Below are positions 25,343-34,322 of a stretch of DNA of 64,000 nt, in pieces. Position numbers and translations under genes: made by a program. The DNA is from Lentisphaerota bacterium (GTDB lineage: Bacteria > Verrucomicrobiota > Lentisphaeria > Victivallales > Victivallaceae), in assembly GCA_015061685.1 (NCBI GenBank), contig SUWD01000003.1:62001-126000 (forward strand). Reading direction: 5' to 3'. Position 1 is the stretch's first letter, and every line of letters starts with the position of its first letter. Below the pieces are notes generated by a model that was given only the letters and a program-made list of their open reading frames with translations, was not told the DNA's origin and ran no database searches.

Positions 25343-27091
25343 TTACTTTTGGAAGTCGGCAAAGAAGTTTTCCGGCAGATAATCCGGATTTTTCGGGAAA
25401 AGTTTATGAGCTCGGGCAAGAAATCCCTCCGCTTTTTCCCGTTCACCACGCAGCATGGCGATCCTTGCCAGTCTGGCGTATGCCGCCGGTCTTACCGGAT
25501 CGGTCTCCAGGGCTTTGAGGAAATAGATCTCCGCCTGATCAAGAGCTTCCAGACGCAAATACCAATCGCCAAGTATCATCGGGATGACCGCCTGATCCGG
25601 GCGGAATTTCTCTGCCTGTTTTGCCAGATCTTCCACGGTGTAAATTGCCAGTTTCGCCCGGATCTCCGGGGTGGGAGGATTAAGTTTATCCTGAAGCCGT
25701 GAAAGAGCATGATCCCCTGCCAGATAATAGTAACTGCTCACAAATCCGGCAGATATCAGCATTGCCGCTGCGGCATAATTCACCATCCGGCTTCGGCGGC
25801 TGCTCTCTTCAGTTGCTTTATTTTCCTCTGGCATAACACAACAGTAAAGCACTCCCATAATTGAAATCATCGCCGGTATCTGCCAGTCGCAGTCGATCAG
25901 ACTGTGGAGCGTGAAAATCGTACCGCACCAGAAAACAGTTCCCCGCAGATCCGGAGAAAAACGGTGCTTCCAGAGAATTATCAGCGGATAAAGCAGTACC
26001 GTCAACATCAGCAGACCTGCCGGAATACCGCATTGGGAAGCAAAAGAGGCAACGATATTGTGCGGATCACGGGCGGATTCGTCCACATCGGAGAGCTTTA
26101 TCTGCATGTGAGTACGGAAAAATCCACCCCATCCGGCTCCGGTAAGAGGATATTCTTTGCACAAAACTGCACAGCTGTGCCAGTAATCGACTCTTTCCCC
26201 CATGGAGGCAACGCCCCTGCCGTGATGCACAGCATAAAACAATCCGGCAATAACGATGATGATCCCGGCGGCAATTCCGGAAATTTTCCAGCGTAACTTT
26301 ATTCCCGGATGGGAAAAAAGAGCGATCAGCCCCGCCGCTACCGGGCAGAATAACGCACTGCGGGAACGGGTCAGAAACAGTACCGAAAGAAACAACCCGG
26401 CAAAAAATATCCGGAAAATATACTTCGCCTGCCGGGGAGGTGTGAATCTCTCACTCCATTTACCGCTCAAATAAAAGGAGATCACCAGCAGCATCAGCAT
26501 GAATGATGCTAAAATATTACTCGATGCCAAAGTGGAAAAAATCCGCGGATCAGTGAGCTTTAATTGCATTGCTTCTGAAACCGGTATTCCCATAGCCTCC
26601 TGTTCTGCGGCAAAACGGCGGATCTCATCCAGCACCACCAAATGCTGATACCAGCCGTAAAAAGCAGTTATTATACCTCCGGCAACCACCGATCCGGCAA
26701 AAATCCCGGCACAGTGCGGTCTGTTTTTCAAAATTATCCCGGCAGCAGCGATCAAAGCTCCGCAGGAGGAAAGCAAAGAAATTTCCCCCAGAGCAAGGAT
26801 GTTGTCGCCACGCAAAATACCCGGTATGACCGCCAGAGACGGTACGATCCCCCAGAGCAGGACAAAAATCCGCATTTTTCCGGATAATTCCGCACCGTAG
26901 GCGATCAGCGTCAGCAGCAGTAAAGCACAGCTGAAGTATGCCAGACTGTGAGGATGCCAGGTGATAAAGAGCCAATCAATGAAAAATTCCGGAAAAAATC
27001 CGCCTGATTCCGGCATGACCGCCAATCCGCCGAGTTTGACCGGCAGAAGAAAGAGCAAAATCCCGCAGAGAATCCCGCAAATTTTTTTCAT
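25343..27091 (-). CDS. O-antigen ligase-like membrane protein with TPR tail (paralog 1)
   Basis: 582 residues from the ATG at 27091 (an upstream TTG is the only alternative). About 11-12 hydrophobic segments span residues 1-430. The Wzy_C/WaaL signature is visible: LTRSRSALFCPVAAG, then a large loop with GERVDYWHSCAVLCKEYPL, GAGWGGFF and ARDPHNIVAS. Residues about 470-582 hold TPR-like helices (AEIYFLKALETDPVRPAAYARLARIA). Family members transfer or polymerise O-antigen or other glycans at the periplasmic face; TPR tails are common in glycan ligases or PglL-like proteins. A paralog of similar layout lies at 47725-49515. Confidence 0.82.
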   Translation of the reverse strand: MKKICGILCGILLFLLPVKLGGLAVMPESGGFFPEFFIDWLFITWHPHSLAYFSCALLLLTLIAYGAELSGKMRIFVLLWGIVPSLAVIPGILRGDNILALGEISLLSSCGALIAAAGIILKNRPHCAGIFAGSVVAGGIITAFYGWYQHLVVLDEIRRFAAEQEAMGIPVSEAMQLKLTDPRIFSTLASSNILASFMLMLLVISFYLSGKWSERFTPPRQAKYIFRIFFAGLFLSVLFLTRSRSALFCPVAAGLIALFSHPGIKLRWKISGIAAGIIIVIAGLFYAVHHGRGVASMGERVDYWHSCAVLCKEYPLTGAGWGGFFRTHMQIKLSDVDESARDPHNIVASFASQCGIPAGLLMLTVLLYPLIILWKHRFSPDLRGTVFWCGTIFTLHSLIDCDWQIPAMISIMGVLYCCVMPEENKATEESSRRSRMVNYAAAAMLISAGFVSSYYYLAGDHALSRLQDKLNPPTPEIRAKLAIYTVEDLAKQAEKFRPDQAVIPMILGDWYLRLEALDQAEIYFLKALETDPVRPAAYARLARIAMLRGEREKAEGFLARAHKLFPKNPDYLPENFFADFQK

Positions 27092-27104
27092 GATCAAAAG
27101 AGCC

Positions 27105-27962
27105 TTATTTGGAAAAGACTATCGTCCGGTGACCGGAAATGATCACCCGGTGTTCCAGATGGGCACGCACCGCTCTGGTCAGTACACGTCTTTCGATATC
27201 TCTGCCGCGGTCACGGAGATCTTCCGGGAGACTTTCGTGGGTGATACGCTCAACATCCTGCTCGATAATAGGTCCTTCATCAAGGTCGGCAGTGGCATAG
27301 TGAGCAGTGGCACCGATCATTTTGACTCCCCGTTCCCACGCCCGCTGATAGGGATTGCCCCCCATGAATGCCGGGAGGAAGGCGTGGTGGATATTGATGA
27401 TCCGTGAGGGGAAGTGATTGATGAAGTCATTGGACAATATCCGCATGTAACGGGCAAGGACGATCAAGTCGATATTGTGCCGGTCGAGCAGATCCATGAT
27501 CTGCTTTTCCTGCTGCGGATCACCGCTGCGGTCAACCGGGAAGCAGTAAAAGGGGATGCGGAATTTATTGGCAGCTTCCTCCAATTCGGGATGGTTGCCG
27601 ATGACCAGTTTGACTTTGCCGGAACCGAGCAGATTTTCTTCGGAATTGGTCAGCAAATCGTAGAGACAGTGGGTGGTTTTGGAGACCATGACGGCGACAT
27701 TCTGCACTTCGCCGGAATAGTGGATGGAAAAATTGAGATCCAATTCGGCTGCGAGTTTGCGGAATTCAGCTTCGATGGCGGCTTTGGTCAATTCCGGGGG
27801 CAGTTCCACGGCGATACGCATGTAATAGAGCTGCTCAATGATGTCGGAGTATTGACGGCACTCCATGATATTCAGATTCAATCCGGCGAAAAATCCGGTG
27901 ATCCGGGCGACCAGACCTTTGCGGTCGGCTGTGGAAATGAGAAAAACTGCAGTACGGTTCAT
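27105..27962 (-). CDS. purU: Formyltetrahydrofolate deformylase
   Basis: 285 residues from the ATG at 27962. It releases formate from 10-formyl-tetrahydrofolate, feeding purine synthesis and balancing one-carbon pools. An N-terminal ACT domain (about 1-80; ISTADRKGLVARITGFFAGL) precedes a formyltransferase-fold domain with VLARYMRILS, NIHHAFLPAFMGGNPY and TAHYATADLDEGPIIEQD, containing the His and Asp of the catalytic site. Length matches the family. It stops 13 bp upstream of the O-antigen ligase gene's start, so the two may be co-transcribed. An earlier ATG at 28016 is unlikely given family start positions. Confidence 0.93.
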   Translation of the reverse strand: MNRTAVFLISTADRKGLVARITGFFAGLNLNIMECRQYSDIIEQLYYMRIAVELPPELTKAAIEAEFRKLAAELDLNFSIHYSGEVQNVAVMVSKTTHCLYDLLTNSEENLLGSGKVKLVIGNHPELEEAANKFRIPFYCFPVDRSGDPQQEKQIMDLLDRHNIDLIVLARYMRILSNDFINHFPSRIINIHHAFLPAFMGGNPYQRAWERGVKMIGATAHYATADLDEGPIIEQDVERITHESLPEDLRDRGRDIERRVLTRAVRAHLEHRVIISGHRTIVFSK

Positions 27963-28042
27963 GACAAATATCTTTCTGTAAAATTTAACGGACAAAACAT
28001 TTACATAATGTAACACAAAAGCAGGCTTTTGTCAACTTGTTA

Positions 28043-28801
28043 TCAGTCGATATCTTCCGGAATCAGCAGAAGATGATCTTTTTCCAGTTTGGTGAGCGAA
28101 TGAGCGATATTCTCCCGGAGATTGGGGATGCGTGAAGCAAGCATCTCCGTCAATCTGCCGAATTCCGCCCGGTCACCGTTTTTGACGGTCTCCTCATAGC
28201 GGCATTTTCCGGTTTTCTGCGGCAGATCCAAAGTTTCTGCACACTGACGGATAAGTTCTTCCGGGACCAGTGCCAGCGGACGGATGACTGCCGGATGTGC
28301 CGGATTCTGCGGTTTGACCAGCGGTGCCATGGAAGTTATTCCCTGACCACGGCAGAGACTCATGAAAAAACTGCTGATAATGTCATCCAGATGCTGACCC
28401 AGAGCAAGTTTATTGCATTTAAGCTCCTGCGACAAACCGTAAAGTTTGCCCCGCCGCAGACGGGAACAGAGGACACAGGGGGCAGAGGCAAAATTTTTCT
28501 CCCGGATAATGCCGGGAATATCAAGTTTGACCGTGTGATGTTTCCAGTTGTGTTCCTTGCAGTAAGCGGCAATATTTTCCACGCCGAAATCCTCAAATCC
28601 CGGATCAAAAGTGGCTGTTTCGATCCGGAATTCCACCGGGGCATGTTTCCGCAGATGCTCCAGAACATGGACAAGCACCCAGCTGTCTTTGCCGCCGGAA
28701 AGCCCGGCAAGGATCCGGTCTCCGTCGGAAATCAGCTTGTAACGTACACACGTCTCACCGGCAAGGCGGCAGATTTTTTTGAAAGAGTTTGTTTTCATCA
28801 T
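28043..28801 (-). CDS. TtcA/TilS-family PP-loop tRNA-modifying ATPase (TtcA-like)
   Basis: About 252 residues. N-type ATP pyrophosphatase with the PP-loop SGGKDSWVLV, a CXXC pair in CVLCSRLRRG (and a later CRYEE), and GQHLDDI. This pattern fits TtcA-type enzymes, which install 2-thiocytidine in tRNA and carry an iron-sulfur cluster on the Cys residues. The start is ATG at 28801 or 28798; the longer ATG at 28819 is excluded because the likely -10 box (28808-28813) lies inside it. It is divergent from murA. TilS (isoleucine tRNA lysidine) is less likely since the lysidine domain is absent. Confidence 0.82.
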   Translation of the reverse strand: MMKTNSFKKICRLAGETCVRYKLISDGDRILAGLSGGKDSWVLVHVLEHLRKHAPVEFRIETATFDPGFEDFGVENIAAYCKEHNWKHHTVKLDIPGIIREKNFASAPCVLCSRLRRGKLYGLSQELKCNKLALGQHLDDIISSFFMSLCRGQGITSMAPLVKPQNPAHPAVIRPLALVPEELIRQCAETLDLPQKTGKCRYEETVKNGDRAEFGRLTEMLASRIPNLRENIAHSLTKLEKDHLLLIPEDID

Positions 28802-28807
28802 AAAGAA

Positions 28808-28836
28808 AATATAATCCATCTCATTAAAAAATGCAA
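28808..28836 (-). promoter_or_regulatory. Sigma-70-like promoter for the ttcA-like gene
   Basis: On the minus strand TTGCAT, a 17-bp spacer and TATATT; transcription would begin at about 28801, at the presumed start codon, so a leaderless message is possible. Confidence 0.45.
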
Positions 28837-28844
28837 TATTCCAC

Positions 28845-28873
28845 TTGAAAATATCGTCATTTAATGGTAAAGT
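28845..28873 (+). promoter_or_regulatory. Sigma-70-like promoter for murA-lnt
   Basis: TTGAAA (28845-28850), 17-bp spacer, TAAAGT (28868-28873), 40 bp before the murA ATG, which has a strong GGAGGAG site. Confidence 0.5.
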
Positions 28874-28913
28874 ATCTCCGTGAAATTCAATTTGTCAATC
28901 CGGAGGAGTTTTT

Positions 28914-30191
28914 ATGAGTTCACTGATCGTCAAAGGCGGCACTGTCAAAGGCGGCGAAGTAATGATTTCCGGCAATAAAAATGCCGTTTTGCCGATGATT
29001 GCGGCTTTGATGCTGAGCGATGAAGAGTCAATTCTGCACAATGTGCCGGACATCCTCGATGTCCACACCATGCTGGATATCGCAGCTTTCCTCGGTGCAG
29101 AATACACCTTTGAAAAGAATGTATTGCGTTTCCGCTGCCGGGATGTGAAAAACTTCATCATTCCGCAGGAGATGTGTGCCAGAAACCGTACCAGTATCCT
29201 CTTTGCCGCTCCGCTTATTGCCCGGTGCGGCAAGGCTGAATTATGCCCTCCCGGCGGCGACGTCATCGGCAGACGGCGGCTGGACGGACACTTTTACGGA
29301 TTGACCAAACTCGGTGCCGTAATGGCTCCGGAGTGGAAAACTTACCGCTTCGACGCCCCAAAAGGTCTTGCCGGCAGAGAACTTTTCCTCGATGAAGCCA
29401 GCGTTACTGCCACGGAGCAGATCATGATCGCCGCCGCCTGTGCCAAAGGGACAACCACTCTTTACAATGCTGCCTGCGAACCGCATGTAAGCGACCTTGC
29501 CGCCATGCTCAACGCCATGGGAGCAAATATTTCCGGTGCCGGAAGCAATACCATTATCATTGAAGGCGTGGAAAAACTTCACGGCTGCACTCATCACGTT
29601 TGCGGAGATCATATCGAAGCAGGCAGTTTTCTTGCTCTGGGAGCCGCTACCGGGACCCCGATAACTCTGCGTGGTACAACAGTGCGTCATTACTGGATGC
29701 TCCGGCGGGTATTTGAACGGCTCGGCTGGCAGATGACCTTGCATCCGGATCACATTTATCTGCCCGGCGGTCAGGATCCGAAAGTAGTAAGTGACTTCGG
29801 CGGCTATATTCCGCAGATATCTGACGGCACCTGGCCGCAATATCCGTCGGATATGATGAGCTGTTCCATTGTTGCGGCGACCCAGAGTCAGGGGACGGTG
29901 ATGTTCTTTGAGAAGATGTTTGAGAGCCGTATATACTTTGTTGACCGTCTGATAAGCATGGGGGCGAATGCCATTGTCTGCGATCCGCACCGGGTGGTGA
30001 TAACCGGCCGCAGCGAATTGCATGGCAGAATTCTGGAAAGTCCGGATATCCGGGCAGGTATGGCAATGGTAATTGCGGCATTCTGTGCCAGGGGGGACAG
30101 CCGGATCGATAATGCCGATGTGATTTACCGGGGGTATGAACATCTGGTGGATAAGCTGCGGCTTATCGGAGCTGATGTGGAGGAGGCATGA
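28914..30191 (+). CDS. murA: UDP-N-acetylglucosamine 1-carboxyvinyltransferase with Asp in place of the active-site Cys
   Basis: 425 residues, full length. It catalyses the first committed step of peptidoglycan synthesis, transferring enolpyruvate from PEP to UDP-GlcNAc. Seen: GGEVMISGNKNAVLPMIAA with the catalytic Lys22, RNRTSILFAAP, PPGGDVIGRRRLDGHFYGL, and the EPSP-synthase fold repeated twice. In Escherichia coli the loop reads GGCTIG with Cys115; here the aligned residue is Asp116. A Cys-to-Asp change at this site is known in Mycobacterium and Chlamydia MurA and gives fosfomycin resistance, so that is expected here. A strong GGAGGAG site precedes the start. Its stop overlaps the lnt start (ATGA). 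Confidence 0.95.
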   Translation: MSSLIVKGGTVKGGEVMISGNKNAVLPMIAALMLSDEESILHNVPDILDVHTMLDIAAFLGAEYTFEKNVLRFRCRDVKNFIIPQEMCARNRTSILFAAPLIARCGKAELCPPGGDVIGRRRLDGHFYGLTKLGAVMAPEWKTYRFDAPKGLAGRELFLDEASVTATEQIMIAAACAKGTTTLYNAACEPHVSDLAAMLNAMGANISGAGSNTIIIEGVEKLHGCTHHVCGDHIEAGSFLALGAATGTPITLRGTTVRHYWMLRRVFERLGWQMTLHPDHIYLPGGQDPKVVSDFGGYIPQISDGTWPQYPSDMMSCSIVAATQSQGTVMFFEKMFESRIYFVDRLISMGANAIVCDPHRVVITGRSELHGRILESPDIRAGMAMVIAAFCARGDSRIDNADVIYRGYEHLVDKLRLIGADVEEA

Positions 30192-31801
30192 AGAAAAATT
30201 CTGAAAACTCCTGCAATGAAGTCGTTGCGGTCAGCAGAATCGTAAAATTTTCCGCTCCTTTTGCCGCATTGCTCGGCGGTATCGGTTATGCGATGGCTCT
30301 GCCTCCTTTGAATTGGAGTATTCTTGTCTTTGTTGTTCTGCTGCCATTATTCTGGAGTTCTTATGTTTTCCGTTGGCGGTGGTCATTTCTGTGCGGCTGG
30401 ATGTGGGGATTGGGCTGGGCATTTTTCTCCTGCCGTTTTCTGCGGGAGATCCACCCGGCGGTGCCGTGGATGCTTGCTCCGGTGCTGGCAGTATGGCCGG
30501 GGGTGTACGGGGCAGTTTTAAGCTTGCTCGGCGGGAAAATTTTCGGTAACAAGGATTTTTCCACGCCGTGGCGTTTAAACTGGGATCCGGTAAAAGCGTT
30601 GCTCTATCTTTTCAGTGCGGCGGCACTTTTCACGGTACTGGAGTGGACACGCTGTCACCTTTTTGTCTGGAATGATTTTAGTGTCACCTTGTGGAAGATC
30701 CCGTTTCTGATGCAGATTGCCCGGATCACCGGCAGATACGGGACAAGTCTGGTGATAACTTTTCTCAATGCTGTGATTTTCGCATTGTTTTTCACCCGCA
30801 AACCATATTTGAGTGCCGGGGTACTGGCGGTTTATCCGCTGCTGGCGGCACTTTACGGGGTGTACCGGATAAATTCGACGGATGAATTCAAAGAACCGGT
30901 GGTATGGCGTTGTGCATTGATCCAGGGGAATCTGCCGCAGCAGCGAATAGCGGATGCCCGGACGGTGATCGATTCAATAGAGACCTACTGCAATCTGACA
31001 AGGGAGATCCCGGCGGAGCAGGCGGATACGGTCATCTGGCCGGAGTGTGCAATTCCCATTGCTCTGCGGATGAATCATCCGCTGGGTGGATTTTTCCGTT
31101 ACCAGATTGCGGCATTGGATCGTCAGATATTGCTTGGTTCACTGGATTACACGAAAGATGGGGGGATGACCAACAGTGCATTGCTTATAAATCCTCCGGG
31201 GGGCAGAATTGCCGGGAAATATGATAAATTTCACCGGGTTCCTTTCGGTGAATATGTGCCGTTTCGCTCTCTATTGCCGGAATCATGGATCGCAGCATTT
31301 GACATGGGCAGAGATTTGACTGACGGTAAGAAGCTTGAACCCTTGAGGGTAAACGATCAGGTTTCTGCCGGTACGGCGGTTTGTTACGAGGGGATATTTT
31401 CTTATGTCAGTGCCGGATTTGTCCGCAACGGGGCAAATGTGTTAACGGCGGTCTCCAATGATGTCTGGTATCCGGAGAGCAGTGAACCGGAACAACACCT
31501 TGCCAATGCGGTGATGCGTTGCGTGGAAACGGGATTGCCGATGATACGTTGCGGCAACAATGGCGGATCGGGAGTGGTGACATCCCGTGGGATTTTTACA
31601 AGTTATATCGGCAGTGCGGCAGAGCGTCCGGAATTGTTGCGGGAGAAGGCAGCAGGAGTAGTGGAAGTAACTTTTGAGCGGCATCCGGAAATAACTCCGG
31701 CGGTACGGTTTGAAAATGCAATAGTTTATTTGCTGCTTCTTCTTTTGGGAGCGGTTTGTTTTTTCAGCGGAAAAAAAATCAAACAGGGAAAGGCAGAGTA
31801 G
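30188..31801 (+). CDS. lnt: Apolipoprotein N-acyltransferase
   Basis: 537 residues. It N-acylates the Cys of lipoproteins in the inner membrane, the third step of lipoprotein maturation, consistent with an outer-membrane-bearing bacterium and with the lipoproteins in this window. Six to eight transmembrane segments precede a nitrilase-like periplasmic domain (about 235-500) with the catalytic triad: Glu in VIWPECAIP, Lys in GKYDKFHRVPFGEYVP and Cys in AVCYEG. It overlaps the murA stop by 4 bases, forming a two-gene operon. The 123-bp tandem array begins at its stop codon. Confidence 0.93.
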   Translation: MKKNSENSCNEVVAVSRIVKFSAPFAALLGGIGYAMALPPLNWSILVFVVLLPLFWSSYVFRWRWSFLCGWMWGLGWAFFSCRFLREIHPAVPWMLAPVLAVWPGVYGAVLSLLGGKIFGNKDFSTPWRLNWDPVKALLYLFSAAALFTVLEWTRCHLFVWNDFSVTLWKIPFLMQIARITGRYGTSLVITFLNAVIFALFFTRKPYLSAGVLAVYPLLAALYGVYRINSTDEFKEPVVWRCALIQGNLPQQRIADARTVIDSIETYCNLTREIPAEQADTVIWPECAIPIALRMNHPLGGFFRYQIAALDRQILLGSLDYTKDGGMTNSALLINPPGGRIAGKYDKFHRVPFGEYVPFRSLLPESWIAAFDMGRDLTDGKKLEPLRVNDQVSAGTAVCYEGIFSYVSAGFVRNGANVLTAVSNDVWYPESSEPEQHLANAVMRCVETGLPMIRCGNNGGSGVVTSRGIFTSYIGSAAERPELLREKAAGVVEVTFERHPEITPAVRFENAIVYLLLLLLGAVCFFSGKKIKQGKAE

Positions 31802-32250
31802 AGAAAACCAATCAAGCCCCGGCGAAGCACAGGGTGCGACTTTTCGTTTTTCTTTGCTAAGCTTTCTTTTTCCGTAAAAATTTGGTAACAGTTTGTAAGA
31901 AAATAGTGGTAATAAACGCAGTAGAGAAAACCGATCAAGCCCCGGCGAAGCGAAGGGCGCGACTTTTCGTTTTTCTTTGCCAAGCTTTCTTTTTCCGTAA
32001 AAATTTGGTAACAGTTTGTAAGAAAATAGTGGTAATAAACGCAGTAGAGAAAACCGATCAAGCCCCGGCGAAGCACAGGGCACGACTTTTCGTTTTTCTT
32101 TGCCAAGCTTTCTTTTTCCGTAAAAATTTGGTAACAGTCTGTAAAAGAATAGTGGAAATAAATGGAGTAGGGAAAACCGATCAAGCCCCAGCGAAGCGAA
32201 GGGCGCGACTTTTCGTTTTTCTTTGCTAAGCTTTCTTTTTCCGTAAAAAG
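31798..32250 (+). repeat. 123-bp tandem repeat array (about 3.7 units)
   Basis: Units start at 31798, 31921, 32044 and 32167 (the last partial) and share long identical blocks such as GACTTTTCGTTTTTCTTTGC and CAAGCTTTCTTTTTCCGTAA. Differences are a few point changes (AAGCACAGGGTGC / AAGCGAAGGGCGC). It begins on the lnt stop codon and ends just before the isomerase gene at 32331. The opposite strand has open frames of 75-100+ residues through the repeats, which look like side effects of the period being divisible by three (123 = 41 codons). Function unknown. Confidence 0.9.
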
Positions 32251-32330
32251 AAAGCGTCGTTTTTCTTGTCTTACTTCTTTTTCTGTAAAAATAAGTAAGG
32301 AAAATATCATACATGAAAGGAAAAAAAAGT

Positions 32331-33083
32331 ATGAAATTCGGTGTTGCTGATTTCGGCATGAGTGTGTGGGATGGCGGTCTTTTCGATCTTCAGGGACGTT
32401 TGGAGGGATTGAAAGCCATCGGTTACGACGGTGTGGAGCGTTTTGAGGCGAATTGTGCTTCAGATGCTTTGAATAAAGCGACTTTGTTCCGCCGTTTGGG
32501 GATGGAATTTTCCACCTGCCGCGGTCCGAAAAACATGGACAGTATGCAGTGGACAGCGGGTTTGGGCAAACCTTACGTCTGGATTGCTCTTTCTGATGCG
32601 GTTCGTACGACGGATATGGACAAATACATCCGTCAATGCAATACCTTTGTTCAGGGCTGCCGCACCTGGGGGATCAGCGGTATTCTCCACAACCACTTGG
32701 GGACCCGTATTGAGAATCAGGATGAGATCCATCTTTTCATGGAGAGATGTCCTGATGCTGAATTGCTGTTGGATATCGGTCACATTTACGGTGCCGGCGG
32801 TGATCCGATTGAATTGATCCGCAGATATGCTCCGCGTATTGCGGCGGTTCACTTCAAAGATATTGAGATGAAAGACGAATCCATCGGTCTGGACAAGTGG
32901 TATGACCGTCTGCGTTTCTGCGAATTGGGTGCCGGAACTCCCGGACTGGTCGATTTTGCCGCCTGTTACAAAGCCCTCAAGGATGTCGGTTACGACAAAT
33001 GGGTGTTTGTGGAACATGACACGCATACGGATGATCCATTCAAACAGTTGAAAATCAGTTTGGATGCTCTCAAAAGCCTCTGA
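32331..33083 (+). CDS. Sugar phosphate isomerase/epimerase (TIM barrel, xylose isomerase-like)
   Basis: 250 residues from the ATG at 32331 (AAAGGA nine bases upstream; an ATG 18 bases earlier is less likely). An AP-endonuclease-2/xylose-isomerase-like barrel with GVADFGMSVWDGG, GYDGVERFEAN, LHNHLGTRI, ELLLDIGHIYGAGGDP, VHFKDIEM and WVFVEHDTH; the Glu, Asp, His metal ligands are in the expected order. Such enzymes isomerise or epimerise sugars or inositols. The substrate is unknown. It stands alone after the tandem repeat array and ends at a strong terminator. Confidence 0.88.
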   Translation: MKFGVADFGMSVWDGGLFDLQGRLEGLKAIGYDGVERFEANCASDALNKATLFRRLGMEFSTCRGPKNMDSMQWTAGLGKPYVWIALSDAVRTTDMDKYIRQCNTFVQGCRTWGISGILHNHLGTRIENQDEIHLFMERCPDAELLLDIGHIYGAGGDPIELIRRYAPRIAAVHFKDIEMKDESIGLDKWYDRLRFCELGAGTPGLVDFAACYKALKDVGYDKWVFVEHDTHTDDPFKQLKISLDALKSL

Positions 33084-33094
33084 TAAGAGAGTAC

Positions 33095-33140
33095 AAAAGA
33101 TATTATGAGAGACCTTTTGTGTCTCTCATAATATCTTTTT
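33095..33140. terminator. Strong intrinsic terminator with 19-bp stem
   Basis: AAAAGATATTATGAGAGAC pairs perfectly with GTCTCTCATAATATCTTTT around a 7-base loop, with A-run and T-run at the two sides so that it works for both convergent genes (stops at 33083 and 33159). Confidence 0.92.
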
Positions 33141-33158
33141 CACAGTTATGAAGTCAAC

Positions 33159-34097
33159 TTATTTGACCTGCTGATAAGCTTCGACAGCCTGGGCGGCACA
33201 ATTCTGCAGGAAAAGGGCATCTTTCTTTTTGATTATTTCCGGGATGAATTTGATATCCGAAGCTTTCCGGTCAAAAAGGAAAAGATACCAGACTGCGGCC
33301 TGCAAATACTTGCCGTGTTCATTAAGATGTGTTGAATCGTGGTGGATATGGCGGCCTTTCTGTTTGGTGGTCTGCCAGAGTGAGAGACCGACCACATCGC
33401 CGGAGGTATCCGGCAATTCAGGCTCGACATATTTTACTGTCGGGTCAAGCGGCTTGTATTTGACCGGAGTCGTTGCCCGGAAAATTTGTATTGCATCACC
33501 GACGGGGATCACCCGCAACCGGTATTTTTCCGCCAGTTCCCGGTAGGCTTTATTGACCTTTTCGTACATGGATTGCTGGGTCAGTCCCCAAGCCGGCAGC
33601 CGGGGGCAGTCGATGCGATATGCCCAAGTTTGATGGACGATGATCTCGGCATTTTTCTGATGTTCGCGGATGTACTTGATCAGGTTTCCGGCATAAGGTT
33701 CAAAGGTTTTGAAACTGATACTGTTGGGACTGCTCTGCTGGATGGTGATGATGTCGTACTGATTATCCCGGAGCAAAGTGTAGATATTCCCCATAACGGC
33801 ATTACCCTTGGCGGGGTTGTTTTCGGAATCCCAAACGGTGATCTTGTAGGGGGCGTAAGAGGGTTTTTCCTGTGCTTTGACGAGGCAGTTGTAATGTTTT
33901 TCCAGTGGGCATCCGCCGATGTAGGCACTGGTCAGGATCAATTTATTTTCCGGATCGGCACCGACGATCTGCGGCAGAAATCTTCCGACGCTGATGGAGA
34001 AACTGTTACCGATCATCAGGACTTTAAGCTCTTTTGCCATCAAAGAGCCGGAGACCGCCGTTGCTGCAATCACTGCCAATAAAAATTTTTTCCACAT
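33159..34097 (-). CDS. Exported DUF4886/SGNH-hydrolase-like protein
   Basis: 312 residues. Signal peptide 1-21 (MWKKFLLAVIAATAVSGSLM), then a SGNH-like fold: VLMIGNSFS (nucleophile Ser block), GGCPLEKHYN, DIITIQQSSPNS and a C-terminal HDSTHLNEHGKYLQA (Asp/His block). DUF4886 members in gut bacteria are probable carbohydrate esterases. The catalytic Ser, Gly/Asn-like and Asp-X-X-His positions appear in order. It is a single gene; MITE copy C lies 21 bp upstream of its start, so its promoter may lie in or beyond the element. Confidence 0.78.
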   Translation of the reverse strand: MWKKFLLAVIAATAVSGSLMAKELKVLMIGNSFSISVGRFLPQIVGADPENKLILTSAYIGGCPLEKHYNCLVKAQEKPSYAPYKITVWDSENNPAKGNAVMGNIYTLLRDNQYDIITIQQSSPNSISFKTFEPYAGNLIKYIREHQKNAEIIVHQTWAYRIDCPRLPAWGLTQQSMYEKVNKAYRELAEKYRLRVIPVGDAIQIFRATTPVKYKPLDPTVKYVEPELPDTSGDVVGLSLWQTTKQKGRHIHHDSTHLNEHGKYLQAAVWYLFLFDRKASDIKFIPEIIKKKDALFLQNCAAQAVEAYQQVK

Positions 34098-34117
34098 TCT
34101 TTTTACCTCTTTTTTTA

Positions 34118-34264
34118 TTTTTGTGAAAAATCTTTCCCCCGGTTGGATCGAACCCGTACTTGCCGGTTTGACAAATCACAACTTGTGTGATATGTTTTAC
34201 ACGTTAACAGAAATGTTTGTTTATAAGCTCCTGTTACGGGTTTCACAAAATTTGGGACATTATC
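34118..34264 (-). mobile_element. MITE copy C (about 147 bp, internally deleted)
   Basis: Keeps the right end (GTTTCACAAAATTTGGGACA then TTATC) and the adjoining about 110 bp, but the left end is worn (TTTTTGTGAAAAATCTTTCC without its outer bases) and the central hairpin is gone. An 8-bp direct repeat ttttttta flanks it (34110-34117 and 34265-34272), although a T-run may match by chance. Confidence 0.75.
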
Positions 34265-34322
34265 TTTTTTTAATATTCCAAACTTCTGCGGAGTTTATTT
34301 ATCACATACCGTTAAAATCATG

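Noticed and set aside
31798..32250. CRISPR array
   Set aside because: Units of 123 bp are contiguous, without unique spacers; no cas genes are in the window.
31442..32359. Repetitive open frames of up to 305 residues on the minus strand of the 123-bp array
   Set aside because: They arise because the period is a multiple of three; they run into the lnt gene and have no start context.
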